NCBI GenBank assembly: GCA_965216225.1
Contig: CBDCFF010000030.1
Coordinates: 1-64,000 of the forward strand
DNA from: 3107 sp965216225
GTDB taxonomy: Bacteria > Pseudomonadota > Alphaproteobacteria > Rhodobacterales > Rhodobacteraceae
DNA: 64,000 nt
Reading direction: 5' to 3'
Below are positions 18,687 to 26,567 of the stretch, piece by piece. Both the position numbers and the translations under genes were made by a program. A model generated the notes under the pieces. That model searched no databases. It was not told where the DNA came from and worked only from the letters and a program-made list of their open reading frames with translations. Within the stretch, counting starts at the first letter, position 1; each line of letters begins with the position of its first letter.

Positions 18687-21194
18687 TCAGCCGTCGATGC
18701 GAATCGCTGCGTTCTCCGGGTCATAGGGGCTGTCGCAGGTCACGGTGGCATCCCACAACCTGTTCTGCATCCTGACCCTGAGCCGGGCGCCCTCGACCGC
18801 CAGATCGGGGCTGACATAGCCCATGCCGATGGATTTCCCGAAATGGACGGAGTAACCACCCGAGGTCAGGCGGCCCACCCGCGCGCCATCACGGGCATAT
18901 AGCGCCTCCCGCCCCCATGGATCGGCATCCGCCGGGCCGTCGATCAGCAGCGTACAGCACTTGAACCGCACTCCGGTTTCTTCCAGCCCGGCCTTGCCGC
19001 AGAAGTCTTTGCCGAGGTCCACAAAGCGCGCCAGGCCAGCCTCCAGCGGAGTCGCGTCGCGGCCCAGTTCGGTGCCCAGGGCGCGATAGCTCTTCTCCTG
19101 CCGCAGCCAGTTCTGGGCGCGGGCGCCCACCAGCCTCAGCCCGTGCGTCTCTCCGGCTTTCTCCAGCAGGTCGAAAAGGTAGTTCTGCATCTCTGTCGGG
19201 TGATGCAGTTCCCAGCCCAGTTCCCCCGTATAGGCCACGCGGATCGCGGTCACGGGGCACATGCCCAGTTCGATCCGGCGGGCGGCAAGCCACGGAAAGC
19301 GCCTGTTGGAAAGCGCGGTTTCGGGATCGGCGTCCCTGATCACCTCTTTCAGCACGTCGCGCGACCCTGGGCCTGCAATGGCGAAGACACCCCACTGCGT
19401 GGTCACATCCTGCACCTCGATCCGGCCGAACCCGGCCTTGGTGTCCCTGATCGCCTGCTTCAGATAATCGGCATCGTATTCGGTCCAGGCACCGGCGGAG
19501 ACCAGATAATATTCGTCCTCCTTCAGGCGAACGATGGTGTATTCGGTCCGGGTGGTGCCGTGCGAGGTCAGCGCGTAGGTCAGGTTGATGCGGCCAACGC
19601 GCGGCAGCCTGTTGCAGGTGAACCAGTCGAGGAACGCCGTCGCGCCGGGGCCTTTGACCACATGTTTGGTGAAGGTTGTCGCGTCGATCAGCCCGACACC
19701 GCTGCGCACGGCCCCGGCCTCCTGCACGGCATATTGCCACCAGCCGCCACGACGAAAGCTGCGGGCGTCACGGTCAAAGCCTTCCGGCGCGTCCGGTGGT
19801 CCGAAATAGTTCGGGCGTTCCCAGCCGTTGATCCAGCCGAATTGCGCGCCGCGCGCTTTCTGCCGGTCATAAGCGGGCGAGGTGCGCAGCGGACGGCAGG
19901 CTTCCCGCTCTTCATCCGGGTGATGCAGGATGTAGACGTGCCTGTAGCATTCCTCGTTCTTGCGGGCGGCAAATTCCGTGGTCATCCAGTGCTGCGAATA
20001 GCGTTTCGGATCGAGCGAGGCCATGTCGATTTCGGCCTCGCCCTCCACCATCATCTGGGCGAGGTAATGGCCGGTTCCACCTGCGGCGGTGATCCCGAAG
20101 GAAAAGCCTTCGGCCAGCCACATGTTGCGCAGGCCGGGCGCGCCCCCCACCAGCGGGTTGCCATCGGGGGTATAGCAGATCGGGCCGTTGAAATCATCCT
20201 TGAGGCCGACGGTTTCCGAGGACGGAATCCGGTGGATCATCGACATGTATTCTTCCTCGATCCGTTCCAGATCAAGCGGGAACAGGTCGGCGCGAAAGCT
20301 GTCGGGCACGGAATATTCAAACCGGGCGGGGGCGGTGCGTTCATAAGGGCCGAGAATCCAGCCGCCGCGTTCCTCGCGCACATACCACTTGGCATCGGCG
20401 TCGCGCAGAACCGGATGTTCGGCATTTCCGGCCTCGCGGAACTGCACAAGCATCGGATCCGGTTCGGTGACGATATACTGATGTTCGACCGGGATTGCCG
20501 GTATCCTGATGCCCAGCATTCGGGCGGTGCGCTGCGCGTGGTTGCCCGAAGCGGTGACGACATGTTCGGCGGACACGATGACCCGTTCTTCGGACGCAAC
20601 AAGGTTGCCGCCCTTCTCGGCCATCCTGCCGAGCGTGACATCCCAGTGATCGCCCGTCCATTCAAAACCATCCGCCTGCCATTTGCGCTCGACCGTCACG
20701 CCGCGCTGACGGGCGCCCCTGGCCATGGCCTGCGTCACATCCGCCGGGTTGATGTAGCCGTCGGTCGGATGATGGATCGCGCCCTTCAGATCCCCGGTGC
20801 GCACCAGCGGCCAGCGTTCCCTGATCTGCGCCGGGCTCAGCCATTCACAGGGCACGCCGCAGGTTTCAGCCGTGGTCGCGTAAAGCATGTATTCATCCAT
20901 CCGCTCCTGCGTCTGGGCCATGCGCAGGTTGCCGACCACGCAAAAGCCGGGATTCAGGCCGGTTTCCTCTTCCAGCGTCTTGTAGAAATCGACGGAATAT
21001 CTGTGGATGTGGCTGGTCGCATAGGACATGTTGAAAAGCGGCAGAAGACCGGCGGCGTGCCAGGTCGAACCGGAGGTCAGTTCGTCCCGTTCGATCAGCA
21101 TCACATCGTTCCAGCCCGCCCTGGCAAGGTGATAGGCAATGGATGCCCCAACCGCCCCGCCCCCGACAACAAGCGCCTTTACCCGTGTCTTCAT
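18687..21194 (-). CDS. FAD-dependent sarcosine/dimethylglycine dehydrogenase-like protein with GcvT domain
   Basis: An 835-residue two-part enzyme. The N-terminal half is a DAO-type FAD oxidoreductase with GGGAVG at 11-16 and the segment GSTWHAAGLLP, whose histidine (residue 46) corresponds to the residue that covalently binds FAD in dimethylglycine and sarcosine dehydrogenases. The C-terminal half (about 430-835) is a GcvT-like folate-binding domain that would accept the one-carbon unit as methylene-THF. Length and layout fit the family; the exact substrate cannot be assigned. A creatinase gene about 5 kb away would generate sarcosine, a plausible substrate. The start is the ATG before KTRVKALVVGGG. 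Confidence 0.88.
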   Translation of the reverse strand: MKTRVKALVVGGGAVGASIAYHLARAGWNDVMLIERDELTSGSTWHAAGLLPLFNMSYATSHIHRYSVDFYKTLEEETGLNPGFCVVGNLRMAQTQERMDEYMLYATTAETCGVPCEWLSPAQIRERWPLVRTGDLKGAIHHPTDGYINPADVTQAMARGARQRGVTVERKWQADGFEWTGDHWDVTLGRMAEKGGNLVASEERVIVSAEHVVTASGNHAQRTARMLGIRIPAIPVEHQYIVTEPDPMLVQFREAGNAEHPVLRDADAKWYVREERGGWILGPYERTAPARFEYSVPDSFRADLFPLDLERIEEEYMSMIHRIPSSETVGLKDDFNGPICYTPDGNPLVGGAPGLRNMWLAEGFSFGITAAGGTGHYLAQMMVEGEAEIDMASLDPKRYSQHWMTTEFAARKNEECYRHVYILHHPDEEREACRPLRTSPAYDRQKARGAQFGWINGWERPNYFGPPDAPEGFDRDARSFRRGGWWQYAVQEAGAVRSGVGLIDATTFTKHVVKGPGATAFLDWFTCNRLPRVGRINLTYALTSHGTTRTEYTIVRLKEDEYYLVSAGAWTEYDADYLKQAIRDTKAGFGRIEVQDVTTQWGVFAIAGPGSRDVLKEVIRDADPETALSNRRFPWLAARRIELGMCPVTAIRVAYTGELGWELHHPTEMQNYLFDLLEKAGETHGLRLVGARAQNWLRQEKSYRALGTELGRDATPLEAGLARFVDLGKDFCGKAGLEETGVRFKCCTLLIDGPADADPWGREALYARDGARVGRLTSGGYSVHFGKSIGMGYVSPDLAVEGARLRVRMQNRLWDATVTCDSPYDPENAAIRIDG

Positions 21195-21338
21195 ATTTCG
21201 ATTCGCTCCGGAAATTTCTGGCGTCAGTCTGGCGCAAAACCCCGTTCCGTTCAAAGTCCATCCGACCCAACGGCGCGCAAAACCGACCTTCCGAAGGCCG
21301 GGCGGCCACATCATTGGCGGCAGCCATCCCAATTTCTT

Positions 21339-21367
21339 TTGCACTTGCAGCATAATCTTGTGATACT
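21339..21367 (+). promoter_or_regulatory. predicted sigma-70-type promoter of panC
   Basis: TTGCAC at 21339-21344 and GATACT at 21362-21367 are separated by 17 bases, and the -10 box ends 29 bases before the panC GTG. It lies in the spacer between the divergent dehydrogenase gene and panC. Predicted from sequence only. Confidence 0.45.
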
Positions 21368-21396
21368 GGGGACGCGAATGAAAGGAGCGTTCCACA

Positions 21397-22251
21397 GTGC
21401 AGTTCTGCCAGAGTGTCGGGGAAATACGTCACACTGTGCGTGCGTTGCGCGCGGACGGGGCGCGAATAGCGCTTGTGCCGACCATGGGCGCGCTGCATGA
21501 CGGGCACTTGGCGCTGGCTGGACGCGCGCAGGAACTGGCGGATCGCGTCATCGCCTCGATCTTCGTAAACCCGACCCAGTTCGGCAATGCCGGGGACCGA
21601 CGGAAATATCCCCGCCCGCTGAAAGATGATCTGGCGAAACTTCGCGGGGCCGGGGTCGCCGCCGTCTTCGCGCCGACGACAGACGAGATGTACCGGAAGG
21701 GCGACGAGACCATCGTCGAAACCACGCGGCTGGCCAACATGCTGCACGGGCTTGTCCGGCCGGGTCATTTCCGTGGCGTCACCACCGTGGTTTGCAAACT
21801 GCTGAACATTGTCAGGCCCGATGTCGCCTGTTTCGGCGAGAAGGATTATCAGCAACTGGTGGCGATCCGGCGCATGGTGTCGGACCTGTTCCTGCCGGTC
21901 GAAATTGTCGCTGTTGCCACAGTGAGGCAGGCCGACGGGCTGGCCATGTCCTCTCGCAATGTCCGGTTGCTGCGGGAGGATCGGGCCGCTGCGGTGGCGC
22001 TGTCGCAATCCCTGACGCTGGCGGAAACGCTGGTTGCGCAGGGGACCACGGCAGAGGTGCTGAAAGATGCGGTCGCCGGGCATATTCGCGCCGAACCTCG
22101 CGCCGGTCTCAGGGCGGTCGATATTGCGGCTGCCGACCTGTCCCCGGTTTCCGGCCCGGTCACGGCGCCGGTGGTTCTGATGATTGCCGCTGAATTTGGC
22201 GGTATCCTGCTGACAGATCAGCGCGTCGTCAGCCCTGAAAAGGATGGCTGA
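21397..22251 (+). CDS. panC: pantothenate synthetase
   Basis: A 284-residue enzyme that joins pantoate and beta-alanine with ATP to make pantothenate in the cytosol. The nucleotidyltransferase HIGH-like site is seen in VPTMGALHDGHLALA, followed by SIFVNPTQFG and CFGEKDYQQLVAIRRMV, with the KMSKS-like segment in MSSRN. A GTG start at 21397 is supported by AAGGAG about ten bases upstream. It is directly followed by panB (stop TGA then ATG), so the two form a coenzyme A precursor operon. Confidence 0.96.
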   Translation: MQFCQSVGEIRHTVRALRADGARIALVPTMGALHDGHLALAGRAQELADRVIASIFVNPTQFGNAGDRRKYPRPLKDDLAKLRGAGVAAVFAPTTDEMYRKGDETIVETTRLANMLHGLVRPGHFRGVTTVVCKLLNIVRPDVACFGEKDYQQLVAIRRMVSDLFLPVEIVAVATVRQADGLAMSSRNVRLLREDRAAAVALSQSLTLAETLVAQGTTAEVLKDAVAGHIRAEPRAGLRAVDIAAADLSPVSGPVTAPVVLMIAAEFGGILLTDQRVVSPEKDG

Positions 22252-23061
22252 ATGTCCAGGCAAACCGAAATTCGCCGGATCACGGTTCCCCAGATCGCCG
22301 CCCGCAAGGGAGGAGAGCCGATCATTTCGCTGACCTCCTACCACGCCCACACGGCGGCCATCGTCGATAAACATGCGGATCTGATCCTGGTCGGCGATTC
22401 TCTGGGCATGGTGATGCACGGGATGGAAAGCACTGTGGGCGTGCCGCTCGAACTGATGATCATGCACGGCAAGGCGGTCGTGCGCGGCACCGGAAGGGCG
22501 CTGATCGTTGTCGATATGCCCTTCGGAACCTACGAGGAAAGCCCGAACATGGCTTTCCGCAACGCGGCCCTGATCATGAAGGAAACGCAATGCGGCGCGA
22601 TCAAGCTGGAAGGCGGCGCGCGCATGGCCGAAACCATCCGGTTTCTGACCGAACGCGGCATTCCGGTGATGGCGCATATCGGCCTGACGCCGCAGTCAAG
22701 CCATGTGATGGGCGGATTCAGGACGCAGGGCCGGAACAAGGACAGTTGGCCCCTTCACGAGGCCGACGCGAAAGCCGTGGCCGAAGCCGGGGCCTTCGCC
22801 GTGGTGCTGGAAGGCATGGTCGAACCGCTTGCCGCGCGGCTCACCAGGCAGATCCACATCCCGACAATCGGCATTGGCGCCTCAGCCGATTGTGACGGGC
22901 AGATTCTGGTGCTGGAGGACATGCTGGGCCTCAACCCCCGGACGCCGAAATTCGTCAAGGTCTATGGCTGGCTTGGCCTGATGATTGAACAGGCGGTTTC
23001 GGAGTATGCGGCAGAGGTTCGCAACCGCGCGTTTCCCGGAGAGGATCAGGTTTACCGCTGA
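22252..23061 (+). CDS. panB: 3-methyl-2-oxobutanoate hydroxymethyltransferase
   Basis: A 269-residue enzyme that makes ketopantoate from 2-oxoisovalerate using methylene-THF. The N-terminal [15 protein letters not shown] and [15 protein letters not shown] blocks carry the Mg-binding aspartate, followed by [12 protein letters not shown] and [12 protein letters not shown]. The C-terminal [18 protein letters not shown] is typical. The ATG immediately follows the panC stop. The length matches the decameric bacterial enzyme. Confidence 0.96.
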   Translation: MSRQTEIRRITVPQIAARKGGEPIISLTSYHAHTAAIVDKHADLILVGDSLGMVMHGMESTVGVPLELMIMHGKAVVRGTGRALIVVDMPFGTYEESPNMAFRNAALIMKETQCGAIKLEGGARMAETIRFLTERGIPVMAHIGLTPQSSHVMGGFRTQGRNKDSWPLHEADAKAVAEAGAFAVVLEGMVEPLAARLTRQIHIPTIGIGASADCDGQILVLEDMLGLNPRTPKFVKVYGWLGLMIEQAVSEYAAEVRNRAFPGEDQVYR

Positions 23062-23098
23062 CTCACCCCGGTGCGCCAATCGGTTGGCCCACGCAGGT

Positions 23099-23428
23099 TC
23101 AGGCCGTTTCGCAACGGCTGGCGTGGTTTATCCGTACCGTTTCATCATACAGTTCCTCTGCTGCAAAAAGCAGTTGATCGCGCTTCTCATCGTGCAGTTC
23201 GGCGGCAATCTCGACCAGACTGCTGATTTTCGGATCGTCGCGCCACTCCATAAAGTTCCTGACGACATCGGGATCGTGACACAGAAGTATCTGCTCGACG
23301 AATTGCTCGACCAGCCGAAACCGGCCTTGGTCCAGGCTGGCAATCCCTGCCAGCACATTCTGCCGCTGCTGCGGGCGGTTTGCCCGGTTCCGGTCCTGAA
23401 GGAAGGTTACATTCGAATTTTCGTTCAT
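23099..23428 (-). CDS. 109-residue protein of unknown function in the YqcI-cupin-permease operon
   Basis: I do not recognise a family. The protein is acidic and predicted mostly helical (FRLVEQFVEQILLCHDPDVV and SSLVEIAAELHDEKRDQLL), with no signal peptide or membrane segment. Support for coding comes from context: the ATG at 23428 lies two bases after the permease stop, and a GGGAG ribosome site falls within the permease 3' end. It is the last gene of the four-gene operon running leftward from 25788 and converges on panB. Confidence 0.6.
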   Translation of the reverse strand: MNENSNVTFLQDRNRANRPQQRQNVLAGIASLDQGRFRLVEQFVEQILLCHDPDVVRNFMEWRDDPKISSLVEIAAELHDEKRDQLLFAAEELYDETVRINHASRCETA

Positions 23429-23430
23429 GA

Positions 23431-24690
23431 TCAGGCTCCCGACGTAAAGGGCATACGAATGCGCCGGCCATGTGTGATCAGCGCAGCAATGAAAAGAAGG
23501 CCGGACGGATAGAACATGCCATCCAGGCCGCGCGCGACGACAAGACCGCCGACCAGCAGGATGCCGACTGTTGCCAGAAGGCGTTCGCGCGTCCGGTGGG
23601 CAAGGCGCATCAGCGCCATCGCCGCCGCCGCATAGAGAAGCAGGAAATTCTGTCCCGCAATCGCCAGAAGCGAACCGAGTTCCAGCAACCCCATCCAGGT
23701 CGCCCCCAGAACCACCAGCAGCGCGCCGACGGTCGCGCAGACCGCATTGCGCGGCATGTCGTTGCGCACCGTCCCAAGGGCGGATGGCAGCAGTTTTTCA
23801 CCGGCGGCAGAGAATACCATCCGCGACACGGCCCATATCGCCGCCGAAAGATTGGCGAAGATCAGCAACACCGATACCGTGCCGATGGCAATCGTTCCGG
23901 CGGCGCCGAATTGCTGCCCGAACAACGCGGCGAAGGGCGCCTCATGGGAAGTCCCGATATTTGCAGCCTGCACGATCACCGCCAGCACGCCATAGAGCAT
24001 GACGGCAATCCCGAAGGAAATCATCATGGCCAGCGGCAGATTGCGGCGGGCGTTCCTGAACTCTCCGCCAAGATTTGCGCCAACCTCCCAGCCGGTAAAG
24101 GCAAAGAAGACCATCATGAACGCGGCCCAGAACACCCTGCCTTCGGGCCAGGCGTCCGGCGCGACGACAAGATCGGCAACATCCGGCCTGACGATGGCCC
24201 ATCCGACGGCGGCAACGGCCAGCAGGATGAACACCAGTATTGACGCCAGGGCGCCGTTGACCAACGCCGCGCGTTCCGGCGAAATCAGATTGACAAGGAC
24301 CGCCCCGAGCAACAGCGCCATCGCGAAGACGTGCGGCGACCCCCCGAACATCGAGGCGGCATAGTGCCCGCCGGTCAGCGCAATGGCGGGCAGGCCGAAT
24401 ATCACCGCACCCAGAAACAGAAACGTCGCCGCGACATAGCCGAAATCCCCGAACGCCTGTTTGAGAATGGCGGCCAGACCGCCCGAATTAGGGCAGCGCC
24501 GTCCAAGTGACGCGAAGATGATCAGCAGCGGCAGGGCAGCCAGCGCGCAGGCCGCCCAGACCAGAATGGCCGCATCGCCCGTCGCCTGCACGGCAAGACC
24601 GGGCAGGGTCAGCAGCCCGGCCCCAAGCACGATGTTCAGAAACATCCCCGTGCCGCGCCAGACCGTCAATGTCCGCTTCAACTCAGTCAT
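23431..24690 (-). CDS. APC-superfamily amino acid permease
   Basis: A 419-residue inner-membrane transporter with about 12 hydrophobic helices. The first helix carries MFLNIVLGAGLLTLPGLAV, the glycine-rich helix-1 motif that binds substrate amino and carboxyl groups in the APC superfamily. A second conserved stretch, FFAFTGWEVGANLGGEFRN, corresponds to helix 6 and its loop. Similarity is closest to YjeH-like exporters or small amino acid permeases; direction and cargo are not determined. Its start overlaps the end of the upstream cupin gene by eight bases. Confidence 0.85.
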   Translation of the reverse strand: MTELKRTLTVWRGTGMFLNIVLGAGLLTLPGLAVQATGDAAILVWAACALAALPLLIIFASLGRRCPNSGGLAAILKQAFGDFGYVAATFLFLGAVIFGLPAIALTGGHYAASMFGGSPHVFAMALLLGAVLVNLISPERAALVNGALASILVFILLAVAAVGWAIVRPDVADLVVAPDAWPEGRVFWAAFMMVFFAFTGWEVGANLGGEFRNARRNLPLAMMISFGIAVMLYGVLAVIVQAANIGTSHEAPFAALFGQQFGAAGTIAIGTVSVLLIFANLSAAIWAVSRMVFSAAGEKLLPSALGTVRNDMPRNAVCATVGALLVVLGATWMGLLELGSLLAIAGQNFLLLYAAAAMALMRLAHRTRERLLATVGILLVGGLVVARGLDGMFYPSGLLFIAALITHGRRIRMPFTSGA

Positions 24691-25039
24691 GGCGCGGCAC
24701 GTCCGCCTGATGGAACGCGATCAGATAGGTTGCGCCCTTTTCCATCGCGACGGAGCCATGCTTCATGCCCGCCGGCAGCGAGATGACAGTCCCCCCGGAG
24801 CAGATATGTTCCCCCCGGTCCCAGTAGAACCGGACTGCGCCGTCCAGAATGACCAGGGTTTCGCCGGTGTCGTGCGTATGCCAGGCGTGTTCCTTGCCGG
24901 GCACGTCGCGCTGTACCTCGATCGCCCCCTGATCGGGAAGCAGACGGTCAAGCAGCGGGCCCAGATCATTGGTGTCGATCCGGGTGGAAAAGATGCGGAA
25001 ATCGCGGTCGGCCGCGGTGGTGTGGTGGTCGGGGCTCAT
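24683..25039 (-). CDS. single-domain cupin protein
   Basis: A 118-residue protein with one cupin barrel. Motif 1 appears as AWHTHDTGETLVILDGAVRF (two histidines and a glutamate as metal ligands) and motif 2 as LPAGMKHGSVA with the third histidine. This metal site is compatible with an oxygenase, isomerase or ligand-binding role. The gene overlaps the upstream YqcI/YcgG gene by four bases (ATGA) and the downstream permease by eight, so the three are probably co-translated. The product is possibly an auxiliary enzyme acting on the same small molecule. Confidence 0.8.
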   Translation of the reverse strand: MSPDHHTTAADRDFRIFSTRIDTNDLGPLLDRLLPDQGAIEVQRDVPGKEHAWHTHDTGETLVILDGAVRFYWDRGEHICSGGTVISLPAGMKHGSVAMEKGATYLIAFHQADVPRHD

Positions 25040-25788
25040 GCCACTTCTCCCTGATCCCGGGTGTCCCGGTCGTGCCGAACACCCAGCCGATGGAACGGAC
25101 AGGCCGGGCGTTCATTCGAATCGCCGATGAAATATTGCTGATATTCCCGGTTTCCTTCGGCGCCAAAATGGCCGAGGCCGGGTGACGGGCTGATCGCGTC
25201 GAACATCTTCAGCCGGTCGCGCACCACCCGAAGCGCCCGGTGTTGCGCCGGATCATTGCTGTCCACGATCCCTTCAAACACCCAGCGCGGCTGAAAGGTG
25301 ATCATGAAAGAGGTCGAGCGTCTGCTTTGACGCAGCACATGGGCGGGCGTGTTGCAGACGACGAAAATCGCTTCACCGGCAAAGCAGAATTCCCAGCGAT
25401 CATGATCAAGGTCACGGGCGATGTCCGGGGGGCGGGGCACATTGTCCAGCCGTTCCAGATCGTCCAGAATGCCCCAGAACTTGCGGCGGTAATCCTCAAG
25501 GCCCTGCACGGGTCCGGGGCGCGCGAACAGCACCAGCGAGGTCATCCGCCCCAGAGAACGCGCCTGCGCGAGATATGCGCGCAGAATCGGCGCGATTGAC
25601 TTTGCGGAAAACGGGTCCGGGAATGCAAATCGCAACTGGTCGTTTCTGAAACCGGCGGCGCCGAAAACGCATGGAAAGGGCCTTGACTTGCTTGTCAATG
25701 TCGCCTCGAACTCGGAAAACAGGATACGACGCCAGTCGGAACCGGTAAAACACTTGGAAATCCCTGCTTTTGACAGAAGTTCGGTCAT
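25036..25788 (-). CDS. YqcI/YcgG family protein
   Basis: A 250-residue soluble protein assigned to YqcI/YcgG by the blocks FPCVFGAAGFRNDQLRFAF near residue 38, FMITFQPRWVFEGI near 160, and the late YFIGDSNERPACPFH segment. From memory, members of this family include heme-dependent N-hydroxylases acting on guanidino groups such as that of arginine; this should be verified and may not hold for this branch. It is the first gene of an operon with a cupin, an amino acid permease and a small unknown, divergent from an Lrp/AsnC regulator. That setting fits modification and transport of an amino-acid-like compound. AAAGGAC precedes the ATG. Confidence 0.75.
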   Translation of the reverse strand: MTELLSKAGISKCFTGSDWRRILFSEFEATLTSKSRPFPCVFGAAGFRNDQLRFAFPDPFSAKSIAPILRAYLAQARSLGRMTSLVLFARPGPVQGLEDYRRKFWGILDDLERLDNVPRPPDIARDLDHDRWEFCFAGEAIFVVCNTPAHVLRQSRRSTSFMITFQPRWVFEGIVDSNDPAQHRALRVVRDRLKMFDAISPSPGLGHFGAEGNREYQQYFIGDSNERPACPFHRLGVRHDRDTRDQGEVA

Positions 25789-25923
25789 TTCAATGTCCTT
25801 TGTCCCATTTTATCAAAACTTGGGCCAAAAACGGGATGAAATCAGGGTTTCGAATCGAATATCCTTCTCCGTTTCGAATAAAAATGCTACTATCGGTTGT
25901 TCGTGCATAGGATAAACCGGGAA
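25789..25923. promoter_or_regulatory. divergent regulatory region with repeated TTCGAA sites
   Basis: The 135-base spacer between the YqcI/YcgG operon and the Lrp-type gene is markedly AT-rich compared with its surroundings. GTTTCGAAT occurs at 25847-25855 and again at 25871-25879, 24 bases apart, each containing the palindrome TTCGAA. An Lrp-family regulator encoded next door typically binds such spaced sites in its own promoter region, so these are candidate operators. The promoters themselves are not clearly defined. Confidence 0.5.
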
Positions 25924-26445
25924 ATGGAACTCAACCCTACGGAAAAAATGATCCTTGAGCTGCTGCGTGAAAACAGCCGCCGGTCCCTGACTGAAATCGG
26001 GGCGATTGTCGGGCTGTCGCGCCCGACCGTCCGGCATCACATGGACAAACTGGTGCGCAAGAATGTGATCCGCAGGTTCACGATCGAAATCGACCATCAG
26101 CATGACGCCATGCCGCACGGTGTGCGCGCCCTTTTCGACGTTCGGCTGCGCCGCAATGTCTGTGGCAAGGTCTTCATGTCGATCTCGCATTGGAGCGAGC
26201 TTGTCTCCTGCTGGTCAACATCAGGATCGAACGACATGCGCGTTCTGGTCGAAGCGGCGGATCAATCCATTGTCGAAGGGCTGCGCGACCGGCTTGCCCG
26301 GCATCCCGAAGTGGACTCTCTGACAACGACGATGATCCTGAAAACCTGGTGTGAACGCATTTCCGGCATTCATGAGTGTACGCCGGAAGATTACGTGATT
26401 TCCCGCAGGAAACAGCAGGGCGGCCATGTGCGACACAGGGCCTGA
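25924..26445 (+). CDS. Lrp/AsnC family transcriptional regulator
   Basis: A 173-residue regulator. Residues 3-60 form a winged helix-turn-helix (EKMILELLRENSRRSLTEIG, then IVGLSRPTVRHHMDKLVRKN). The rest fits a RAM-like ligand-binding domain, although it is divergent. The ATG at 25924 gives a normal N-terminus; an upstream TTG at 25897 would add nine residues. It is transcribed divergently from the YqcI-cupin-permease operon, which it probably controls in response to an amino acid or related ligand. Its stop codon overlaps the first of two 28-bp hairpin repeats. Confidence 0.85.
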   Translation: MELNPTEKMILELLRENSRRSLTEIGAIVGLSRPTVRHHMDKLVRKNVIRRFTIEIDHQHDAMPHGVRALFDVRLRRNVCGKVFMSISHWSELVSCWSTSGSNDMRVLVEAADQSIVEGLRDRLARHPEVDSLTTTMILKTWCERISGIHECTPEDYVISRRKQQGGHVRHRA

Positions 26446-26531
26446 CCGCCTGCGCGCGCGCGGTCGGGGGTGATGGAAATCGTTCTCATAGTGTATATCT
26501 ACATGACCGCCTGCGCGCGCGCGGTCGGGGG
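26443..26531 (+). repeat. pair of 28-bp direct repeats, each able to form a hairpin
   Basis: An identical 28-base unit lies at 26443-26470 and 26504-26531, with GACCGC and GCGGTC arms around a GC-rich loop. The two are separated by 33 bases that include AT-rich GTGTATATCTAC. The first copy contains the stop codon of the Lrp-type gene and the second lies 37 bases beyond the end of the converging creatinase gene. A role as a bidirectional terminator or mRNA-end stabiliser is plausible, although no T runs follow. Confidence 0.8.
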
Positions 26532-26567
26532 CGTGAGCGAACCGGCCAGCCCCCGATGGCGATGCGA

